Assembly: GCF_019578655.1 (NCBI RefSeq)
Contig: NC_063261.1
Coordinates: 12,948,216-13,012,215 of the forward strand
Direction of reading: 5' to 3'
DNA from: Ricinus communis
Taxonomy: Eukaryota; Streptophyta; Magnoliopsida; Malpighiales; Euphorbiaceae
DNA length: 64,000 nucleotides
Shown here: positions 12,061 through 25,235 of the stretch, piece after piece
Layout: each line of letters starts with the position of its first letter
How positions within the stretch are numbered: position 1 is the stretch's first letter
Translations under genes and position numbers: made by a program
The notes under the pieces: model-generated
Database searches by the model: none
The model's input: only the letters and a program-made list of their open reading frames with translations
What the model was told of the DNA's origin: nothing

Positions 12061-13030
12061 TGAATTATATTCTTAACTCTTTATTTTTCCTAATGAGAGA
12101 AAAAAGAAAAAAAAAAGAAAGAAAGATTTTAGGTGCTTTCTAATTTAATCACAATTTTAAGATTTTGCTGACCTTTTCCTACACTTTTTCATTTTCTTAA
12201 TGTGATAAACTAAGGTGTTATTTGCTGTATAATACAATATTTATTAAGAAGTTGAATTTCTGTTAGGAATTAAAAATTAAAAAGTGTTTGATGTTTAAAT
12301 TTATTTAATAGAAATTTTGTTGCTTTGCTCATATGTTTTGAAAGACAATAACATTTATAATAATATAATTTATATATCATTATAGTATATAAATAGTTTC
12401 AAATATTTAATAAATAATGAAAAATTGTCAATGAATAATCTTTATTGAAATATAGTAAGAAAATAGAGCTAAAAATATAAAATGAAATTATTATTATATT
12501 TAAAATACAACCATTTATCTATTTATAGTTTATTTTTAATTCATATATAAAATTTAGTTTTTACTTATCAAATTATTATGATGAAAAAGAAATTTAATAG
12601 ATAACATTATACAATCAATACTTAGATGTTAATATTAATTAGTGAAAAATTAATACCAACTTCTTATGTTTTTTCCAATTAAGTTATACTTAATTAAAAG
12701 AAGATTACTTGTTTAATCCATTTAAGTTATTTTCTTTATAGTAATAAGATTTAGATTATCTATTTTCCAAAAAAAGGTTTTCTTATTCAAACAAAGCTAA
12801 ATTTTCTAATTCTTTTAAAAATGTTATTTACTCCATCTACTTGCTCTAAACCAAACAATTTTTTTATATTATAAAATTAAATTTGTTGATGTGAGAAGTA
12901 GAGCTAACTTAATTATCCATATGAAAAAAAATCAGAAACTAACTTGTGAATTTGTTTAACACTATACATGAATGCAAGATAGTGAAAAAGAAGAAGAAAA
13001 TAATAGAAGAGGAGCTAATTCTAATCATAT
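12061..13030. other. AT-rich non-coding spacer
   Basis: Only short AT-rich and A/G-rich tracts are seen. No gene or structured repeat can be supported. Confidence 0.4.
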
Positions 13031-13034
13031 TTAG

Positions 13035-13496
13035 TGATAACTGAGCATCATAAGTCAGTCTATTTCATACTAAAAAGGCGGGATTGACTAGAGATTGGTA
13101 TCCACTATGACTGAGACTCTAAAAGAATATATCTTAAGAGGACTCTAGTCATAGGTTCTGACCCGATCTAGAATTATAAAGATGAACAAGAGTACAAATT
13201 CTAATACGATTAGGACAACCTACAAATATGGAGTTCTCTCCTAAATAGATTAGAAGACCTTCAAGGTCTATATAAGGAATGAGGGCATCACATTTACAGG
13301 TACATGCAATCTTACACACTTATATACTTTAGCCACCCTTACACAAATTACTGACTTTATCATTAAAGTGAGTGGCCGGACAACCTTGTCCGACATTTTC
13401 TAACCTTTCCTTGCAAGTACTCCAAAGATTGAAGTCAACCTTGAAGATTCTTGTTTTTAGCTAGTCCCAGCCAAATTGAGTTATCAATTGACGCCG
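13035..13496 (+). repeat. 5' LTR of a Ty3/gypsy Tat-like element (462 bp)
   Basis: The termini form an inverted repeat, TGATAAC at the left and GTTATCA at the right. The sequence is related to the minus-strand LTR at 25662-26103: both carry GGCGGGATTGAC near the start, and a segment around CGGACAACCTTGTC near the end. A TATA-like TATATAAGG lies near 13270. Immediately downstream comes ATTGACGCCGTTTGTAGG, matching the TTGGCGCCGTCTGTGGGAA-like sequence typical at this place in plant Tat-type gypsy elements. Confidence 0.8.
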
Positions 13497-15035
13497 TTTG
13501 TAGGAAATTTTGTGCAAAAGCTTTGTTTTCCTATCCAACTAAGCTAAATGACAATCAATTAAGGTCAAAGTAGAGATGTTCGTCCACCAAGAATTGCGGA
13601 TGGACCTAGTAATTCCTTAGCTGCACCCCAATTTCCTCTGCATATTAGTCAATCATCTTTAGGTCCGCTCGGACCTGTCATCCCAACCTCCCAGCCTTGT
13701 AGGAGAAACCTTTTCAACAATTTCACACTGGAGCAAATTTTCAGTAGAAATTACACTTGGAGAGGTCCGCCTCCAGTCAAAAATCTTCGGCTGCTTGGCA
13801 GAGGGAGATGGGACAAAGGCTGCCAGCACCTTTGTCTAAAGCTATGATATTCACTTCGCCTGTCATGCCTCACAGTCGATCTCCGGTTCCAAGTCTTCCT
13901 TAGAGTCTCTAACAGCCACCACCTTAGGACGTCATCACTATGTATAATCGACATGTAGAAGAAATGAAAAAGTATTATGAAAGTGTTTTGGCTCAAACAC
14001 TTGCAAGGCAGCCTATGCCAGTAAGCACCAACCACACTCCTACAACAATTAAGCATATAATAGGCATTGGCCTACCACCGACCATGTAGATCCTGAGAAT
14101 GACATATACTCGGAATGAGGATAAAAAATCTCGAAAGAGAAACTGAGTTAGAGATATAGAAGAAGAAAGTTATGGTTCTTAAATTCATGATTTTGCATGG
14201 ATTGAGGATACTATCAATAAGAGAATTAACGGTGCTCTGAAGAAGTATCGTACGGAAAGGATAATGAGAGAGGTCATCTCTAAAGGGACCCTTTATGCCC
14301 GAGCATCCTGGCAGAATATTTTTCTGAGAAATTGAGGTTACCGCCTTTAGATTCTTATGATGGTTTGGGAGATCCAGTGATCTGAAGAAGTGTATCCAGA
14401 GGCGTGAAAGGAGTTTGAAGGATTTTATGAAAAAATTCAACAAGGAAGCTATCTAGGTCGGAAAGCTCAACCAGAATACAACTATTGATCCGATCATCGA
14501 TAATACATGTATGAACAAGTTCAAGGACTCGCTAACTGTTAACCCACTAGAGTCATATGCCGAGCTCATGGACCAAGATCACAGTTTTATCAGACTGGAT
14601 GAAGATTACAGAGTGGAAAGGAGATCCGATTATGATAATCAATCAAGAGAAAAATCCGACCAGCCTAAGCAGGGGTCTAGAGATGATAGAAGGAATAATG
14701 ACTCAAGGAGCAGTAGTGAAAAAGACTTTGTTCCTCTGAAAATATTAAGGACCAATATCTTGATATGGATTTAGAAGAATAAGGGCGACATTCGATATCT
14801 AAACCCTATAAGATAGCATACTGTAGACTCGAGGAACAAGAACAATAGTCATGGTCACGACACCGAGGATTGCATTCATCTTAAAAGGGAGATTGAAAGG
14901 TTAATTGAGAGAGGTCATTTTAAGAGGTTCATTTCTAGGGAAAAAAGTCAGTCTGAGAGAGATATAGGTTTTGGGGATCCAAAGGATCAAAGGATAGAGG
15001 TTTTCCACGATTTGAAGTGTAAAAGATTTTAATTT
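13497..15035 (+). pseudogene. Ty3/gypsy gag relic with primer-binding-site region, truncated
   Basis: The internal region of the element whose 5' LTR ends at 13496. The primer-binding-site region opens it (13497-13516). Decayed gag sequence follows. Recognisable stretches are YDGLGDP near 14356, the KFKDSLTVNPLESYAELMD segment at 14514-14575, and a charged region after it. A late-gag segment at about 14848-15020 reads HGHDTEDCIHLKREIERLIE and then RGHFKRF, a hallmark of plant gypsy Gag. Stop codons and frameshifts interrupt every frame. The element breaks off near 15035: no protease, reverse transcriptase, integrase or 3' LTR follows. Confidence 0.7.
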
Positions 15036-16632
15036 ATTGCTGCTTTAATTTTTATAATTTTAATTAAAATAATCAAAATCTAATTAATTCTCCTCATTTG
15101 CCTTCAACAATTATTTACTATATAGCTAAACATAAAATTATAAATATTTTTTCTTCCCTTACCTTCAACTTCCTTCCTTTCTCTTTAAAATACTTTCTCC
15201 TTTTTTCTTTTATGAAGCCATACACACTATAAAGGAAAAAAGTTAAATGAATATACGAGTTATTCTTTATGTTGCTTTCTTATATGGAGGATATTAATAT
15301 ATTTATAAAACTAACTATTATCCTCTTGCATAAAAAATTAATACAGTCAAACAGTTAAATTGATAAATAAAATTATAATTTAGTTTTTAAACTTTACCAA
15401 ACATAAAATTCATCCAAAATTAGTTTTTTATCATATTAGAGTCAATTTATTAATTTTAGTAACACTAGTAGTTAGTTTTACAACAATTTAATTTTAATAT
15501 AACAAAAATATTCAATTATTATTATTACTTACTCGAATGCTTAGCATAATTATAAAAATTTAAAGATTTCAAAAATATTTATCTTAAAGTAATATTATTA
15601 AATTATAGTATAATTTATTATGAATTAGAAAATAAATCAAATATTCATAATTAGATGTTTTTTATATTATTATTGTATTATACACTAGAATTAAATTATG
15701 CTAAAATAAAAAATTTACTTTACATGAAATATTAATTTTAGATGATTATAATATTTGATAACAAGTTTAAAAATTAAATTGTAATTTTATTTTTTAATGT
15801 AATTCTTTAATTAAATTAACTTTGGAGGAAAATGATAAGATTTTATCAAAACATAAAAGAGATTTGATATAATAAAAATGATAAAAGAAGCAACCAATAA
15901 ATTGGATTAAAAAGTTAGTAATTACCCTTAAATATATGTGAAAAAGGATGGATACACAATTATACTATAGTAACTAGACGAGTGATTATCTTCTGAGTGG
16001 ATTAAAATATTATTAAATAATTTTAATAATATATTTATATAGATACTAATGAAATATAATAAAATATTAAAATATTAAATAAATATATATCATAATTTAT
16101 TAGTTACTAAGTTTCATTATCATTTGTGTTTTATGGATTATTGAAAATTCTAGTATTTGATAATTCCTGATTCAATACTGTTTTTATTTAAATAAAATAT
16201 CTGAAAGAAATTAAGAAAAATTTTAAAACTTAAACTTGCATAGTTAAAAGTGAGGGAGATAATAAAATATGTGATAATAAATTTTAAAAAATATATCAAA
16301 ATGCATAAAAATAACTTTAGAAAATAAGGAGTTACATTTAGAAAAGAGAAAACATATCTTAAAATACTCTTTTTAAATAGAGAGACAATTAATTTGAATT
16401 AACTAACCTAGTATAGAAAAAGTGGGATAAAAATAAATTTATCTGTTCATACAAAAAAAATTCATGACAAGTATAAAAATAATGAAGAAATTGAGTTGAA
16501 GAAGATAGTAGTAACTTGTAAATAAAATAAATGGCAAAAAGAGAAAAATTAATAAATAAAATATGAGAATTAAGAGTTTTTATATTTCTTTAGAAATAGG
16601 AGAATAAGAATTAAAAAAATAAAATCTACAAG
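15036..16632. other. AT-rich non-coding spacer
   Basis: No gene, LTR or tandem array can be supported. The composition is strongly AT-rich with short poly(A) and poly(T) runs. Confidence 0.4.
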
Positions 16633-16637
16633 ATATA

Positions 16638-19497
16638 TGTAACACCCGGAATTTTTTATATATTTAATAATGAGTTTTTATTTAAGTTAATTTTAGCTTT
16701 ATTTTTATTCGGTTTAATTGGAATGATTTAAATACAAATTTTGAATGTTCATGTTAGATAAATAAATGAGTTATTTTCCATATCCAATTAGTTTGATTTT
16801 TAAGGAGTAATTAAGTAAACTATTTGAGAAATGATTATATTTTGGTTATTCAAATTTTTTTTCCAAATGCATATTTATATAAGTAAAATTATATATTGGA
16901 AAATTATGGTAGAATTGTAAAGGATGTTTATAAAAGAATTTTGAAAAAATTGGTATTATAATTGATTAGTAGTATTAAATTTTAAGTTGGAAATTGATTA
17001 TTTAATTTAATTGTGTGTTAGGACTAAATTGGAAATTTATTTTGGAATAAGGATTGAAAGTATAATGTTATTTTTATGGGGTTTTAATGGAAATTTGTGA
17101 GCTTGGTATTTTTGTAAATAAATATGTCGGTCAGGGGTATTTTTGTAATTGTGTATTTTCAATAATTCGGATTTGGCCCAAATTAAATAGTTAGGGGCTT
17201 AATTGAAAGGCTAAAGGAAAGTTTGGGGGTTAAATTGGAATTCTGCAGGATGAAATTGTAAGTAATTAAGAAAGTTGAGGGACCAAATTGTAATAAGGAA
17301 AAGTTCAGGGGTCAAATGTCGATATTGAAAGGAAAGAAAATTGGGGAGAGAGAAAGTAGATCGGGAGAGAGAGAGAGAGGGTGATGGCCGAAGAAGAAGA
17401 AGAGGAAGGCGGCGTCGTCGGTGGCGGCTTTGGAAGTGTCTTGGTGGCAGTCTGTGGCGTGCGGCGGAGAAGCAGCGGCGTCAGCAGCCGAGGTGCGCGG
17501 CGTGTGGCGGCGGCTTTGAGGCCGTTCGGCGATCTCGGTGGCGATAGGCTCCCTTGGAGAGCTTCCTTTTGGCGGCAGCGGCGTCGGTTTTGGTGGCCGG
17601 ATGAGAGAGTTCTGGCGAAGTGGTGGCAGGAGTGTTTTCTGGTCTTTCCGGCGAGCTCCGGCGGAGGATGGACGATCGGAGGACGTATCCCGACTCTCCT
17701 CAGCTCAAGCTTCGAAATGGCACCGGTTTTGTGGCGATCGGGCTTCGTTTGCGAATCGACGGTCGAGATCGTCCGCAAATCTCTCCGGATGATCGGGTGT
17801 CAGATCGGAAAATCGGAAGCGGGGATCGTCTTCAGCGTGTCATTGTGAGTTCGATGGTGTGTTCGGATCGTCAATCGGACTCCGGCGGCCGGAGGCGAGT
17901 CGACCGAGCGATCGAGCGTCTCGGTAATTATCTTTGGCCCGTTAATTTTAGAATTCTTGGTTTAAATTGTGTCTATTGGATTATATTGAGTATTTGATAA
18001 TTTTTGTGAGTAAAAAATAATTGTCTGTCAGTTTGCCTGCCTCGTATTTTGTGCTGTGTGGCGGAGTCGGGAAATAGTGAAGTTTGGGGACCCGACTCCC
18101 GTTGTTTAAATTGTTGGATATTTAGAGTGTTTTTCTGGCAGGTCCTGGACCCGTTTTTACGAGGGGTAATGTTCGTGTTGTAGGGGAGGTTCTGCTGAAT
18201 TTTCGGTAGTTCCTGAGTCGAGATTCTTAGACAGTCAGTCCTAGGAATCTAGACCTAGGATCTATTGTAATTGTTTCATCGTTTTGATAAATTGTTTTCC
18301 GTGTCTAGATTGTCAGTTCGTTCGGCTCGCTCCTACCGAGGCACCGGAGCAGAGCTAGGAGGTCGCCAAACCTGTGAGTTAAAGTCATTTAATCATTGCA
18401 CTATTGCTAAGTCTGATTTAATATGGTTATTAGTATCGCAACGTAAATAATTTCACTGGACTATTAATTATTAAAAATAATATAAATATTATTATTAGTA
18501 ACGTTATAATAATACAGATATTATTATTCTGTCGACACGAATTTGCACGTAGCCTTATCCTAAATTATTAATCTTTATTTCGATATGTGTTGAATGATTT
18601 CATTAAACAATGATATTTATTAAATGTGATGATTGCGTTTTGGGAAATGTGGCTTTCGTAGAACATGCCACTGGTGGGTTGCATCGGGACTGGCGTGCTA
18701 GGTAATGATTATGGACATAAGGTTATTATGGATTTGTTTGCCCCGATCGAGCATTTCTCTGGTCGAGTTCGATTGATTGCCGGGTTAAGGTCCCCGATCG
18801 AGCAATGCTCTCTGGCCGGCTTATTTGGAATTCAAGTGTTCGGTGGAGGTAAGGACCCCGATCGAGCTTGCTCTCCGGGGCGCCAGACTGTTGGATTAAG
18901 AGAGCCGAAAGGCTACTAGAATTTGGGGTTAGGGTTCTCTTGAGCCACTCGTCCCGTAAAAGTAAATATATATTTTTATTTATTTATTTATTATGGTATT
19001 TGATTATAATGTGATTTGTATTTACGTGCATGGTTTGATATACTGATTTGAATAATCTATATTTTCTGAAAATAATGCAATAGTCCCCAGATTATTTGAT
19101 TTTAACTCACTCTCGAGACTGACAGTCTCATTTTTACTGTTTTTCAGATTCGTGACTGTTAGTCCTCTCGCGACTCTTATTCAGTAACCCGACTCCTTCA
19201 TCATCGGGTGATGTATTTGATTTGGTATGTAAATTGGTAAATCTTAGATTCTCCGCAGTAATAATAGTAGATGTATCAGTTGTAAATTTTCTGTAGTTTC
19301 CGGTCTCGCCTAATTGTTCCGGCAGACCGATTAAATTGTGTAACATTTAATGTTAAGATAATTTGTGGCTTTAATAATATTAATTTGAGATGAGATTTGT
19401 TTAAGTCAGTGAGTGTCAGGCTTACTACGGGTTTCGGTGGCCTTAAGCCTACCCATTCCCTAGTGCCGGTCACGGGCCCACGGGTGGGGTCGTGACA
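16638..19497 (+). mobile_element. Solo LTR, 2860 bp, of a large plant LTR retrotransposon
   Basis: The left end is TGTAACACCCGG and the right end GGGGTCGTGACA, giving the TG...CA form. The 5 bases before it (16633-16637) and the 5 after it (19498-19502) are both ATATA, a target-site duplication. No internal retrotransposon sequence lies inside, so it is a solo LTR left by recombination between two LTRs. The left 700 bases are AT-rich; bases 17340-17940 are GC-rich with GA and CGG runs, and open reading frames there arise from composition. Probably Ty3/gypsy by LTR size and ends, though the orientation is assigned from the terminal sequence style only. Confidence 0.85.
18741..18878 (+). repeat. 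Three CCCCGATCGAGC repeats with hairpin potential inside the solo LTR
   Basis: CCCCGATCGAGC occurs at 18741, 18792 and 18856. Each copy is followed by a complementary CTC-rich segment: GAGCAATGCTC for copy 2, GAGCTTGCTC for copy 3, and a diverged form for copy 1. In copy 3 the stem extends to CCCC with CCGGGG. Confidence 0.8.
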
Positions 19498-19502
19498 ATA
19501 TA

Positions 19503-21840
19503 TATAAAAATGCTAAGTTTTCCCATAAGTTTCTATGTGGCAAAATTCTATGAAACCATATCATATTGTTTCCCAATGAGAAAATGACATATGACACATT
19601 AATAAAAATATTAACTTACAAATATAAAAGACAATATAATCTTAAATAATCTAATAATGGATATATAATATTTTAATTTATTTAAATATAAGATTATTAT
19701 ATTCTTAAACTGATTATAATTAGTAAAGGTACTGCATATTAATAATAAATCTTATTATCTTTCTAATAAATATATGTTTATATATATATAAGAAATAAAT
19801 AAAATAATAAAAATTTAAATTTAGATCATAAAAATAGTTAAAATAATTTGTGATATATTGAAGAATTTATTAGTTCAATATAATAAATACAAGAAATTTA
19901 ATTTATATATGAGTGATATCAAAAAATAATAATAAATAAATAGCAAAAATTCTAACGATCTTCTTTTAAAAAAATAAGTATTATATAAATATATGAGAAC
20001 TTATTAGTACAATAATATAGATGAAGAATTAAAATTGATAAGTATATATATTTTTCATGTTTATTTATCTTATCATATAAAATAGATAATTTTTATAAGA
20101 ATGTATTATAATTTTTATAAATATTAATATATATAAATAAAAGTATCATAAAATAAAATAAAAATTTATTTTTATATTAATATAATTATAAATTATATTA
20201 TATAAATTTTTGGATATAAAATAAATAAAATAATCATGCAATGATATAAGCAAAATGCTAGTAATTATATAAGAAAGAAAAAAAAAGTAAAAGAAACAAA
20301 GTTAAAAAGATTAATGAAAATAAGAACGCTAAAAAGTCTATGTGAAATAAAATCTCTTAAATAACTCATTTTTTTTAAAAAAAAAGAGGAAACTTAAAAG
20401 AAAAAATAATTTATATAAATCAAGAAAAACACCTAAAAATAGAGAAAAAGCCATGTAGAAAAAACAAAGCATATTTAAAACATTATTTTCATATTATATA
20501 TTGATAACTCATTTATAAAGTAATTGTCTTAGTTCACTAGCATTGACAAAAAAAAAAAAAAAAAGGAGAGAAAAGAGAAGAAAAAGAAGAAGACAACTTC
20601 CTTATTCAGTTAAGTTTGCAATCTTATTATTTTAGAATGAGAATTGCTTTTTTTGATATTAGAAAACTTGATGTCTCTTGTTGCAATTATGTCAACAAGA
20701 CACTAAGATCTTATTTTTGTGAAACCTTAATCACTAAGATCTTTTCTTTTTTCTTTATATATACATATAATTGTTTGTCCCTTTTCTTTTCCTTAACATC
20801 TACGAGTTTAAGGATACTGAAAGAGTTTGGATTTGAAGCACCAATTAGCTAAATGCCAACATCAATATTACAGCCCAAATTTTATATATATTTAAAAGGG
20901 GAAAAAAAAAAAAGAAAAGTAAAGTTACCTTTGTGCATTAGGGGCCCATCTGAGGATCAGTGAGGGCGATGAGATTTGATTTTTTTTTTTAATTAATTAT
21001 ATAAAATAAGTGATTTGAGTATTAAAAAAATAAATAAATGGAGAAGTATAATAACACCTTAATACTATTGTATTTTCTACAAGGAATAAATTAGCATTAC
21101 TTTTATTTAATAGATATTGAATTGTGTTAATATTAATAATAGGCTTATTGGATTAAAAAAATTAAATATATATGTATATTTTTTTGATGTCCTAAACACT
21201 AAAAGTTAAAGAAAAATATTTTTCACAGACAAAAAAATCTTTGTATGTCTTGACAATTTTATTTCAAATCATACAATTACAGTTTATCCAAATAAAAACA
21301 ATTATATAATACTAAATACATAAACTATAAACTAAAAAACTAAAAACAAAATGAACCTAAAATATTATAAATTTTACAAATTTAAATTCAATTAATACCT
21401 ATCATTTTCGTTTAAATCAGCCATAAATGTTCTACTCTCTATCACTAAATAAACATGAAACAAGATCAAACTAAAAAAATAAAAATAAAAATGTAATGTT
21501 TAGGTGGCAATCAATGATTGGAAAAAATAATCTCTATAGTACCAAAAACACAGAAAGAAAATGAATGAATATAAAAGGCATCACCATTTTGTTTTTTCTA
21601 TTTTTTTTTTTTTAATTTTAGAGGATGATGGTAAATGAGATTTGAAATACTAATAAAGGGTAGATGATGGCAGTAACGGTAATTATGAAGTCCTTGCATC
21701 CGCCTCTTAATGCTTAATAGATAATTATGAAAAGTGCTACAAGATAATAATGCTTACAACATCAACAACAATTTGCATACTTCATTTGCTTTGTTTGTGA
21801 TCACAAAAGGACGAACCTTACTGTTATCTCTTTTCTTCGA
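19503..21840. other. AT-rich non-coding spacer
   Basis: No gene can be supported. There are poly(A) runs at about 20549-20566, 20908-20914 and 21600-21613. A 78-codon reading frame at 20616-20852 shows no recognisable features. Confidence 0.4.
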
Positions 21841-21849
21841 GTCACTCTC

Positions 21850-22480
21850 TTTAGATCATCCTTATAATTATTTTAATTATAAAAATAATATAAATTAAAT
21901 TTATAAATATAATTTAGTGAAGTTTTAATATTTTATAATTGTTTATAACATTTTATAAATTAATAATAAATTTAAATATTTTTCATAATCTTTTAGTATT
22001 TTATATTTTTGGTTTCAAAAACTTTTATCAGTGTAAAAATATAAATATTATTTTAAAAATATTTATCAATTAATCTTTAGTATTATATAAATTAATATTA
22101 CAAATATAATCAATATTATTATATTTTAGAATTATAAATTATGGTATAATTAAAAAGTTAATTTATTAATTATAAAAATAAAAATATAATTTTTAAAATT
22201 AGAATTATCATTTAACTAAAAAAAACTAATTTGTTAATTATTTTAATATTAAAAAACAGTTAAAATGATAAGTTCTAAACCTGGAGTCATTATTTAAGTA
22301 AAAATATAATTAAGAGTATAAAAATTACACATATATAAAAAATAAATATATAAATTAAAAAATATTAATGTATAAAAATATAGTCACATATTTTAAAAAA
22401 AATTATATATCTCGAAATATATAAAGATTATGCTTATTATATATTCACCTTATAGAATACAGAAAAGCCAAACAATATGA
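21850..22480 (-). repeat. AT-rich dispersed element, opposite orientation
   Basis: This resembles the reverse complement of the copies at 11290-12060 and 45730-46530, with ATTATCATTTAACTAAAAAA-type and TTAATATTACAAATATAATC-type blocks. Divergence is high, and the boundaries are approximate. Confidence 0.45.
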
Positions 22481-23109
22481 GAAAAATATAAATTCCTACC
22501 ATATGATTTGTTGTTTATGTCATTTTCTTTATATAAAGACATGTAATTTGTTTCACTATATGATTTATATAACAGATAAAAAGAATAAAGATTATCGGTA
22601 TATGATAATTAAATGTAAGACATCTCCATGTAAAATGCAATGCATTCGTGTGGTATGTATTTGTAGAATGAGTCTATTCTCTAAATGTGCTTTTGAATTT
22701 TCAACCTTCTTTTTGGAAACAAAAAAAAGAAGAAACGTTTCACTTTTCCAACCCCCCAGCAGCAGAGTCACAATGAGTTGCTGTTACAACAATTTGACCC
22801 TCTAATTTCCCTTTTGTCTTTTTTATTGTGGCATGGAATTTATTGAAAAAAGAAAAAAGATTTCTGGCCAAGGGGCAACTGAATGCAAAGCAAGCAAATG
22901 GCATAGCTTTTGTGACCAAAATTAAGAGCAGAAAACTACCAAAATTAAAGCTCTTAAAACAAAAAGTAAATAAAAAAGGTACAAGACTCTGCATCATGTT
23001 CATTTTTCATCATCTAAATTCGACCAGATCTCTCAACAGTAGAGTCCTAAAGAAATCGACAAAGATTTTAAGGCTGCAAGAACATGAAGACAGGGAGAGA
23101 AATCATAAT

Positions 23110-23930
23110 TTATTTATGTAATAACATCCTCAAAAAACTGACTCAAAAAGATTTCTCACAATAGAAAACATATGAATATGTATCTATAATCCCGCACTAA
23201 CAAGACAACAGCATAGAAAAAAAATAAAACCCAACAATAATCATCATCGTAAACCCAGAAGAACAAATTATTTAAACCAAAGAGGCAAAAAGAAAAGGAA
23301 AGAGGAAAGGAAGAAGAACAGAATAGAATGTACACATATCTATTTCAAGACAGAGAGATCATCTTCTTTAATCTATCCTCAAATTGCAGAGCAAGAGATC
23401 CAAGAGTCTAGACCAAACGTGCCTTGCACGTGGGTAGATTCTGTTAGTATAAGCTCTTGACTCTCTGACCAGATCTTCCATGGTTTCCACAAATGGATTC
23501 AAGCTCCTCATAGGTGGAATATACAAAGTCAAAGGCACTGCAGAGAAAGCTACTGTAAAGAAAAGCTGCAACATCATCTGAGACCACCAATACCCAGAAA
23601 ATTACCCCCAGAAAAAGAGAACAGATTCTTTTGGTATTTCCTTGGTTATTAAAACACAAAAGAAAAAAACAAAAAACACAAGGGTTTTCTTGGGTTTGTT
23701 GGTTAGATAAATAAGCAAGAATTAAAGAAGAGAGAAAAGGGCTGTTGGTGATAGGAATTCTGGTAAAATGTTAGGCATAAAATTAAGGAAAGATTTGGAG
23801 AATATAAAGAGCAGTACAGTACAGAAATGGGAATTGAAGAAAGTGGAAGAGGGAGAAGGAAGGAGAGAGAGAGAGAGAGAGAGAGAGATCAGAGTTCTAG
23901 AAAATGCAAAGAAGGTTTAGTAGATAATGG
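23110..23930 (-). other. Probable transcription unit of the 69-aa protein, with UTRs
   Basis: Read on the minus strand, a pyrimidine-rich leader with a (CT)n run at about 23866-23889 precedes the ATG at 23577. Beyond the stop at 23368, an AATAAA-type signal appears near 23112-23120. An upstream out-of-frame ATG at 23659 opens a reading frame that overlaps the main start. The sequence just before the ATG, GGTGGTCTCAG, also looks like a 3' splice site, so a leader intron is possible. Confidence 0.4.
23368..23577 (-). CDS. Probable small plant protein, 69 aa, with N-terminal hydrophobic segment
   Basis: The protein begins with a hydrophobic stretch (LQLFFTVAFSAVPLTLYIPP) that could be a signal anchor or membrane segment. 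A short charged region follows (FVETMEDLVRESRAYTNRIY), then a Trp/Leu-rich C-terminus, WSRLLDLLLCNLRID. The composition is protein-like rather than a random AT-rich frame. The ORF sits in a more balanced-composition island with a (GA)n leader and a downstream poly(A)-type signal. It gives me the impression of a conserved plant-specific small protein family, but I cannot name it or assign a function. The start is the first of two Met codons. Confidence 0.6.
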   Translation of the reverse strand: MMLQLFFTVAFSAVPLTLYIPPMRSLNPFVETMEDLVRESRAYTNRIYPRARHVWSRLLDLLLCNLRID

Positions 23931-25235
23931 CAAAAATTAAGAAGGAAGAAAACAAGTGTAGATAATACGGTGGACTCGTAGTTGGCCAAAAGGTGGACTT
24001 TGCGAGGATTGGGTTTCCTGGCATTTATTTATTCAAATTATTTTTTTAATTAATTAATTATTTTTAATTGTTAGTAGTGCAAGCTAGAAAAAAGAAAAAA
24101 GAAAAAATATTACTTTACTTTGAATTCATTGAATTTCTTTTGTTGATTATTAGTAACCCTCAAGAATTATTGAAAAGTACACATATCCTTTTTCTATAAA
24201 ATGTTAGATAAATTATTCGTGATTGAATTAATCCAAGCAATTTAGTTAAAATTTTTGTTTGTGATAATTATAAATAATTAAACAATTATATTATTATTTA
24301 AAAATATTGATAAATTTATTACCTTAGAAAATAAATATGACCCATTAAATTTCATTGAGATAACATATATAATGTTTGGAAAATGGAGTTTCATTAATCA
24401 AATTATCTTTTTTCTATTCTTTTTATTTTTGTCTTTCTTCCACATTTTCTTTTGTATTTAATATTTTACAATAAATGACTTATATGCAAAGTCATCAAAA
24501 TAGTTTGACGCTTATACGGTATACTTTTTAATTTCATTCATTTGTACCATTTTTATATATTTTAAATCTATGGTGTTTGTATTATGGATGTTGCAATAAT
24601 CAAACCATATTCTTTTTCTATTTTTCTTTTCTCTTTCAACATGTTTTTTATTTGAAATTTTATAAACAATTGATTTATATGCAAAGTGATCGAAATAATT
24701 TGATGCTTATACATTATTTACTCTTGGGTCTTATATTTTGTTTTAATATCAGTGATCAATTGAATTAACTAAGAATTTATTAAGTTTAATAATCAACAAA
24801 ATAGTTCAATATTCTTAGTAAAATTAAAGGCATTTAACCAAAAAAATTATATCTTTTTATAAAATAACCAAGTTGAAAAAGTAAATAAATTATAGAACAA
24901 AAAAGTTAATTGTAGAAATATGAAATGTTGAGATATATAAAATGTTTTTCTTTTAATTGGTATTTTAATTTATTTTCATATTCTTTATTTTTTTTAAATG
25001 AAATTTCAGAAAGTGCCTTTGCTTTACATATACAATATCTATGAATTAGGAAATACTTTTGTCACTATCCAGTGGGACAATGGAAATGATTGTTGATAGT
25101 TAATATACTGATGTTACCTATGTAATTATTTCATAATTAATTTTGTTATTTTATGAATTTGCATAAATTTAGAAAATAATTTTTCCGTTTAAAGAAAGAT
25201 TATCTTTTTCCTCAAATTACTCTTTCTTTTTCTTT
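23931..25235. other. AT-rich spacer with a diverged tandem duplication
   Basis: No gene is supported. Bases 24478-24518 and 24672-24712 are related (TTATATGCAAAGT, then AAATA or AAATAG, then TTTGA and CGCTTATAC or TGCTTATAC), giving a duplication with a 194-base period. Confidence 0.5.

Noticed and set aside
17305..17997. Several overlapping reading frames of 68-157 codons on both strands
   Set aside because: They lie in the GC-rich core of the solo LTR, overlap in five frames, and encode low-complexity Arg/Glu/Gly/Ser runs. This is composition, not a gene.
18665..18919. An 84-codon reading frame spanning the CCCCGATCGAGC repeats
   Set aside because: It sits inside the solo LTR and no domain is recognisable; the repeats explain its length.
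22503..23121. Reading frames of 87-100 codons on both strands
   Set aside because: They overlap each other, show AT-driven Lys/Phe-rich composition and no domain. Part of the stretch is probably the 3' end of the gene at 23368-23577.
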